Below are positions 57,840 to 64,000 of a stretch of 64,000 nucleotides of DNA, one piece after another (the first letter of the stretch is position 1; every line of letters starts with the position of its first letter). The notes below the pieces were generated by a model that did no database searches, was not told the origin of the DNA, and was given only the letters and a program-made list of their open reading frames with translations. This stretch comes from Poecilobothrus nobilitatus (taxonomy: Eukaryota; Arthropoda; Insecta; Diptera; Dolichopodidae), in assembly GCA_947095535.1 (NCBI GenBank), contig OX352773.1:1922001-1986000 (forward strand), given 5' to 3'. A program made the translations under genes and the position numbers.

Positions 57840-58895
57840 ATCTCTATATTTAAATTGTTATAACACAAGCTCTAAAAGGTATATCTTCAATCTCAATCTT
57901 CAATCTGAAATTCCAAACGATAGGTGCTATTATGAGCTTTACAAACATGTATAAAATAAAAAAAAACTTGTACTATACGGTGTCTTAATTTACCGTTATG
58001 TGAAACTGAATTATTGCAAAATCCTTTAACCCTTCTATCTTCTAAACGGTTTAAGTTGGAAACTTGACATTGAGACAGAAGTTAGATCTTTGAAAATAAG
58101 TATGTGTCATTTCAGAAATTTTTTTTGTATCAAACCCCGTTTTTCAAATTTTCTAACAAATTTCTTTAACGAATTTTTTGCATTTTGTTTTACTCGATAA
58201 TTTGAAATTGTTGAGGATATACTGCGTAGTACAAAAAAAAGTAAATAAATAAACAACATAACGGTTGCTTGAAGAATTTTTATTTATATGATATTGATAT
58301 ATATACATACTTATATAATATCATGTTTATTTACATATCGTATATTATTTCACTGATGAATGAATGATAAGAGTATAGATGTATATTATATAGCGCCGTA
58401 TTTACATACATATATGTATTTTATTGTACTTATAAGAAATTATTCTATGAATGGAAATATTTTTAAAGAAATATTGCAATGTATGGCGATATACTTATAA
58501 CAATATAAATATACTATGTGCGCATTAATATAATATAATATTTAAAATTATATTTACTATTTTGTAATTTAATATACATTTACCGCTTAGTATTAAATAT
58601 AATATAGAATATAAATAGAATATAAATAAATATTACTATAGAATATTTGAAAAAGTTTTGGATTGATAATCGTTATATGGAAGGTTAGAATCTGCTTTTG
58701 AAGAATGTATAAACATATACATAGTTTGAATATATGTACAACCTATAGTTCTAGAAATTATAAAATTCACCCAAATTATTTTAAAATACTAAAATATTTA
58801 AAAAATAATATTGTAAGCAGAGTGACAGGCTGTGAACATACTAAGAATTCGTACGGGTATCTAAGAGTTGACAAAGGCAACTGTATTCTTTCTCG
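57840..58895 (-). repeat. R1-family repeat, inverted, 3'-truncated
   Basis: It reads in reverse from the ATTTAAATTGTTATA block, through CGTTATGTGAAAC, CTTCTATCTTCTAAACGG and TGTTGAGGATATACTGCG, to CTAAGAGTTGACAAAGGC and TTCTTTCTCGT at 58895. The GACGGACGG track and terminal palindrome are missing, and there is an internal deletion near 58142. Confidence 0.85.
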
Positions 58896-59366
58896 TGTAA
58901 AGTAAACTAGATTAATAAGAATAAAAAAAGATAATACTAATACAAAAAACTCAAGGACGTAGTAATTACTTAACAAAAAATAAAATTAAACTGCTTTTCT
59001 AGCGTTAATTAGAAAAAAGGTAAAAAAATAATATGAACAAACAAAAGTTCATGCAATTTTAAATAAGAATTTCTAATTTAAATTTACATACAAATTATAA
59101 CTTTAATTGAAACTTAAACAAAGTTAAAAAAAATAGCTTTCTTACTCATAAAAAAATTTAAAAAGTTAAACAGAATTTCGTGCTTTAGTTGAAATAAAAA
59201 AGTTCAAAGTGCTTTAGTTCAAATATTTAAAAAAAATGTATTAAATATTAAATAAAAACTATAATAAAATTGTAAATACTTTAATATTTAATATTTTTTG
59301 TACTTAACTTTTTGAACACTCAATCTTTTTTAAATTTGACTTTTGAAATCACTATTTATTTTAATT
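58896..59366. other. AT-rich non-coding DNA
   Basis: No gene is seen. Confidence 0.4.
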
Positions 59367-59762
59367 TTAAAACAGCCTTATAAAATGCAACATCTTCTGG
59401 TTGGATATATACTCAAACAGTATATATCCAGTACAAGAGTACAAGCATAAGACAAACGCATGGGAACGAAAAATTGGAATTATTTTTTTCTCAGCATTGT
59501 CTTCGTAATCTTCTTGATATGTTATATGACTCATGTCCTCTAAATTGTAAAAAATTTCTCTGGCTCTACTATATTGAAGTGCCGAAAAATTTAAAGCAAA
59601 ACTAGCTGCATTATAATTATAAAAATGCATACATTGCAAAATTTTTAATTTGACTTCCTCGTAGTTTATTTTTTTAAGGTTTTTGATAAGAGATACTGGA
59701 CGTTTTTTGATATTGATGTTTTTTAAGTCTCGGTCAATAACAGAGTGAACTGCATCTATTTC
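59367..59762 (-). pseudogene. Unrecognised coding-like frame
   Basis: Open for about 130 codons without a clear start: IQEIDAVHSVIDRDLKNIN, KKRPVSLIKNLKKINYEEV, QCMHFYNYNAASFALNF and SRAREIFYNLEDMSHITY. The last 30 codons look less protein-like. Composition is more complex than the neighbouring AT-rich DNA, so this is probably an exon or transposon fragment. I do not recognise the family. Confidence 0.35.
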
Positions 59763-60501
59763 TTGAATTCTTCAGTCGCCAAGCTCCGAGTATTTCTGGA
59801 CTATTTTTTTATTTGTTTGTTATTTTCAAGAAATTTTAATAAGGCAAAGAATGTGACTCTATTTTTATTTTGTGGGATACAAGCGAGTTTTATAGTTGAA
59901 CTACGATATTCTTAAAAAATATAAAAACTACCGTTTTTTAACTTTATTTATTATTTCTTACGAACTTTATTTTTATATTAAAAACTTTATTTTTATATTT
60001 AAATTACGAGACAAATACAATATTTTATTAACACAAACAATTTAGTATGTTTTATTATACTTGACCATGTCAGGTCTTGATTAACAAATTACAATTTAAC
60101 AACTCATTTCTTATTCTAATTATCGTCCTATTTATATTATAAATTATGTTAGTTCAGCTATTTTGGACGTGAGAAACTTATTATTAAAATTATTATGCAA
60201 ACGCATTATTTTGATTATACAACTTATTTTGAATATTACTTTTGTAATATGATCATTTAATAATTTTATAATAATTTAATTGCAAAAACAAATTTAACTT
60301 TTTGGTGTAATTCGAGCAATAATATTTATTGTGGGAAACTGTATTTTAATTATTTCATAATCAATTTAATAAGAAGTAATTTTATTATTCCAGACAAAAT
60401 ATGATATTAACTTTATATTTAAATTATTGGTTAATAATTTAAATGTAATTAGATTGAAATCTGATATATATATTTTAAGTTATTGCAAATGATAAATTCT
60501 A
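59763..60501 (-). other. Expected 3' LTR region of the errantivirus
   Basis: This lies downstream of env on the minus strand, where a polypurine tract and 3' LTR should be. I cannot delimit either: no clear purine run and no second LTR copy is in the window. Confidence 0.35.
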
Positions 60502-61757
60502 TTATTTAGCAATAACAGGAAATGCAAATTTAGCGTCTGTTATTTTTGTGGGAGTGGAATTTATTTGGATAATAGCAGGTATTGCTGACGTTGTTGTATT
60601 TTCAACAGGTGGATTATCAGACGAATACGTAACTTCTCCCTCCTTTAGATTAGAATTCTCCTGAATTCTATTATTAATTTTAAAGTAACCATATTTTTTC
60701 AATAATATAATTGCTCCAATTATTCCAATTACAAAAATTATTATATCAAGTATATAAGATATATGTTTATGAACTTTTAACTCGTATACAATGTTCATAT
60801 TTTTTTCATTTTCTAATACAATTAAATGTTATCTTATTTTTAAAATTATATGTTTGGTTTAATGGATAATAGAACCTTTCTTGAAATGCTTGTTTTACAT
60901 TTGAAAAATAATGATCCATTATACTAAATGTACAATTGTTAAAGTGAATCAGCACATTGTCTGATATAACTATATTTCTATTGTCACATGTTTGATTTAT
61001 CTTTAATTTATTAGCGTTTTTAATTAAAATTGTTTCTTTGTCTATATTTACAATTTCTGTTAATGTATTTTTTAATAATTGACAGTTGTTTTTAAATATA
61101 CAATGCTTACTTAAATTTAATTCATTTAAAGTTTTTAGTTTTTCATATTTATAAGTTTTTTTATTAAATGTAAATATGATTTCATTTATAAAGTCTATTT
61201 CTTTATTTTTTTTATTTGGGATAGGAACTATTATTACTAATTGTATTGATTTAATTTTTCTTGGTATTTTAATTGCCATTAATAATGAGCTTTCTTTGAA
61301 TTGTGCTAAGCCTAATTTAAGATACTGTAATTTGTAAAAATCTATCTGATACTCTTCTATTTCTTCTTCTGTTAATATATTTGGATGTATAATACCATGT
61401 CTAATAGAAGTTAAATTGTCTTGTATTGTATTGATTTTTTCTTTTATATATTGAAGTTTTAAAAGTAAATCTAGATATAAATTTTGTTGTCTAAGAGAGT
61501 CTTCTATTATGTTAATATGATTTGTAATTATTTTCCTATCATTTTCTATAATTGTTTTTATTTGATTTGTTTTGTAATAATTCCAAGATTTCGTTTGGAT
61601 GAATAATATGTATTATAGTATCTGTTTGTGTAACTAATTCTTCTTTATTTAGGTGGATTTTTGCAAACCCTGTATCTGAATTTATGTTGTTTATTTCTAA
61701 TAAGTTAGCGGTTACTTTTTGGACTGTTAATGTCAGTATCGTTAGTATGATCAGTAT
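60502..61757 (-). pseudogene. Errantivirus env, with internal deletion and frame breaks
   Basis: The frame begins overlapping the end of pol: a hydrophobic signal-peptide-like stretch (ILIILTILTLTVQKVTA), then SDTGFAKIHLNKEELVTQ and HIIHPNEILELLQN. A TTTTCAG acceptor ends at 61758, fitting the known splicing of errantivirus env. At about 61555-61575 the frame breaks, and the segment that in relatives carries the basic cleavage site and fusion peptide is missing. The frame goes on with IITNHINIIEDSLRQQN, GIIHPNILTEEEIEEY and a Cys-containing ectodomain to 60806. A one-base break at about 60800 separates the end, which has a membrane anchor (IIIFVIGIIGAIILL) and a short cytoplasmic tail. It is not functional as it stands. 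Confidence 0.85.
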
Positions 61758-63645
61758 CTGAAAATTTTAATGGTCTTTTAATATTCGTCACATGTACTCT
61801 ATCTAAATTTAATTTTTTATATTTAGGTTGCTCTTTGGGCCTGATTGCTTTATAGTTTTTAACAAAACCTGTCGACCTACTTTCGGTATAATCTTCACGT
61901 TTTTTATTCAGTTTTTCTATTTTATTTAACTTATTTTTCATAATTGTTTCCTTAATTTTTTTGTAATTTGAAATCCTATTCTGTACATTTGTTGGTACAT
62001 CTTTTATGCTTGAATGGAATCTTTCATTATAATTCCTAACAGCTCTTTGAATTATTTGTCTACATGATAAACCCTTTTCAGTCTGTTTTAAAATTCTAAA
62101 TTTCTCAGCTAGAGAATTATGAAAACGTTCAACATCCCCGTTTCCAGTATGACTATTGGGTTTAGTCAAGTGTAATGCTATATTTTCTTCCTGTAAGTAG
62201 TTCTTTATTTGCAGTGCATTAAATTCGTTATCCGCTATAATTTTATTAGGTTTACCCATCCTTGCAAAATGTTCTTCTAACGTTTCTACTATAGTTAATT
62301 GATTCCTATCCGATAAATAATATGTAGATCCAAATTTAGAGAACTTGTCGATTATTGTTAAATATGAGCATTTCATTATCACATAAGTATCAACGTGAAT
62401 AATTTGATTTATATCACTAGGTGTTTCAGTTATATTATATTTAGGTCTAATAGGTCTTCTATCATATTTGACCTGTTGGCAGATTTCACATTGATTTATG
62501 ACAATTTGAATTATCTCCAATAGTTTGGGATAATATATTTTATATTTCAATTGATTATACGTTTCTTGGATACCCGAATGGTAACTTTCTTTAACATGGT
62601 ATAATGATATTTGCTTAACTATTTCTACTTCAGCTCCTATTTCCTGTGGTCTATAGGAACATTTAATAAATTTAATACTTTTATCGTTTGAAAATAGCTC
62701 AATAATTTTATTTTGTACAATATTATATTTATGATCTGATAACTCTGAGTATATACCGATTATGCTCTTTTTAATGTATCTTCTTAAAATATCATTTAAA
62801 TTATCAAAGTTATATTCTGCTATGTAAATTATTCTTCTACCTAAGATATTTTCTATTTCTAAAATTTTATTATTTGTAAGAATGATTTGTGTTTTATATA
62901 TGTTGACTATTCCTTCTTTAATATTGATATGGTCTAGCAGTTCCTCTTCCGCGGAGTGTACTGTTGCCATCGTAACATCATCCTCGATATTTAGTATATT
63001 TATCGATTCTATCGATTCTTTCTCATTTTCTTCGTTAATTTTTTCGTTTCTATTTTCAATTCTGCTTAAAAAGTCAGCTACGCGGTTTTCTTTTCCTTTT
63101 AGATATTCTATTTCGAATTGGTATTCACCTAATTTCAGCCACCACCTTTGGTGTCTAGGTGATAGATCTTTTCCTTTGTATTTTGTACGTAAATATTTAA
63201 TAGGCTGATGGTCCGTTAATATTTTAAATTTGTTACCGTAAAGGTATGGACGAAAGTAGTTCACCGACCACATAATTGCGAGAAACTCTTTATCTGTTGC
63301 TGAGTAATTTCGTTCGTGATTATTTAGAGTTCGCGACGCGAAACAAACTGGGTGTCCCTCTTGTGACAGGACTGCACCGATAGCGTAGTTTGATGCATCA
63401 GTTGTTAGGGTAAATGGTCTATCAAAGTTTGGGTATTTTATTACCGGATGGCTTATTATTACTGATTTTAACTTCTCGAATGCTGTAATATAGTTAGGAT
63501 CGTTTATGTTAATTTTAGTGTTTTTTCTTAAATATTTTGTTATAGGTTGTGCGATTTTCGCGTAATCTTTCACAAATTTACGATAATAGCCAGTTAATCC
63601 TAGGAAACTTTTAATTTGTCTTTCAGTTTTAGGTAGTGGTAAGTT
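61705..63645 (-). pseudogene. Errantivirus pol: RNase H and integrase
   Basis: A long frame (the ATG-independent part starts near 63645; 622 codons from 63573). RNase H: FTLTTDASNYAIGAVLSQ, ATDKEFLAIMWSVNYFRPYL, ILTDHQPIKYL and KENRVADFLSRI. Integrase: an HHCC zinc-binding domain (YHVKESYHSGIQE ... CEICQQVK), then a DDE core with HVDTY, KIIADNEF and NGDVERFHNSL holding Asp, Asp, Glu. The C-terminal part is basic (NKLNKIEKLNKKREDY, LDRVHVTNIKRPLKF). This half of pol has no internal stop, so it looks recently active, but it is cut off from the reverse transcriptase by a one-base frame break near 63640. Confidence 0.93.
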
Positions 63646-64000
63646 TGAATAATTTTAATTTTATTTGGGTTAGGTTTTAGTCCATCCTTTGTTAGGATAT
63701 GTCCTAAAAATTCCGTTTCTCTTCTCATAAAGTTACATTTGTCTATTTGAATTTTTAGATTTTTGTCTTCCAAAATTTTAAAAATATTTTGTATTGCCCT
63801 AATATGCTCTTCGAGTGAGGTACTGAATATAAGTATATCGTCCAGATACACTACACATACCCTGTTAATATAATCCCTTAGGATATTATTCATTAGGCGC
63901 TGAAACGTCGCTGGGGCGTTCTTAAGCCCAAATGGCATCCTATTGAATTCATACAAGCCATGTGGCGTCACAAATGCTATCTTTTCTTTATCTTCTTCTT
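63600..64000 (-). pseudogene. Errantivirus pol: reverse transcriptase, 3' part
   Basis: It reads in from the window edge: [39 protein letters not shown] and [15 protein letters not shown] with the YLDD catalytic pair. [20 protein letters not shown] follows and then a premature stop caused by a single-base frame break around 63640, where the frame of the next part takes over. The first Asp motif lies outside the window. Confidence 0.93.

Larger units (their letters stand above)
60502..64000 (-). mobile_element. Errantivirus (gypsy-group endogenous retrovirus), 3' part
   Basis: On the minus strand the order is reverse transcriptase, RNase H, integrase, env, the gene order of insect errantiviruses. 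The left LTR, gag and protease would lie beyond 64000. The coding parts are much less decayed than those of the element at 33268, with only about three frame breaks and one clear deletion in env. Confidence 0.92.

Noticed and set aside
62882..63208. Ser/Ile-rich 108-codon plus-strand open frame
   Set aside because: Antisense of the errantivirus pol frame.

Overview
This is a strongly AT-rich stretch of a eukaryotic, almost certainly insect, genome. Three things point to a brachyceran fly. Dispersed repeats run from an AGATACCCGTAC-type end through a GACGGACGGAC track to a palindromic GGGTATAA end, an architecture familiar from Drosophila genomes. There are two errantivirus-like (gypsy-group) endogenous retroviruses. 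The one host gene has a 63-bp intron of the size usual in flies. The species cannot be read from the sequence.

The only host protein gene I can support is a two-exon mitochondrial delta-1-pyrroline-5-carboxylate dehydrogenase (18452-20782, minus strand). It has a complete, catalytically intact ALDH4 core, but it runs on in frame into an extra C-terminal tail of about 189 residues. Most of that tail is 19 tandem copies of a 9-residue CPSELKEDI-like unit.

Nearly everything else is transposable-element sequence. Left part (1-18 kb): R1/R2 dispersed repeats, two tRNA-headed SINE families, two decayed non-LTR retrotransposons (LINE-A, LINE-B), a Tc1-like element with inverted ends and a 274-bp foldback element with a flanking direct repeat. 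Middle (21-31 kb): a 355-bp MITE upstream of the host gene, a 2.3-kb interval bounded by perfect 61-bp inverted repeats, a non-autonomous Helitron with recognisable 5' and 3' ends, and a foldback repeat R3. At 31-36 kb there is a decayed errantivirus (gag, integrase and env remnants) and a long-arm inverted-repeat element. At 36.7-42.8 kb there is a knot of R1/R2 copies in both orientations, with a TIR element inserted in one. At 42.8-54.3 kb a LINE on the plus strand (LINE-C) is split by a nearly full-length LINE on the minus strand (LINE-D). LINE-D is itself split by a tandem array of tRNA-like units. From 60.5 kb to the right edge a better preserved errantivirus runs on the minus strand: reverse transcriptase, RNase H, integrase and env, with several frame breaks and an env internal deletion. 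Its 5' part lies outside the window.

No CRISPR array, operon, rRNA or intact tRNA gene was seen. The genes do not form a pathway; the layout is one host gene in a sea of nested mobile elements. All homology statements come from reading motifs by eye, without database searches.
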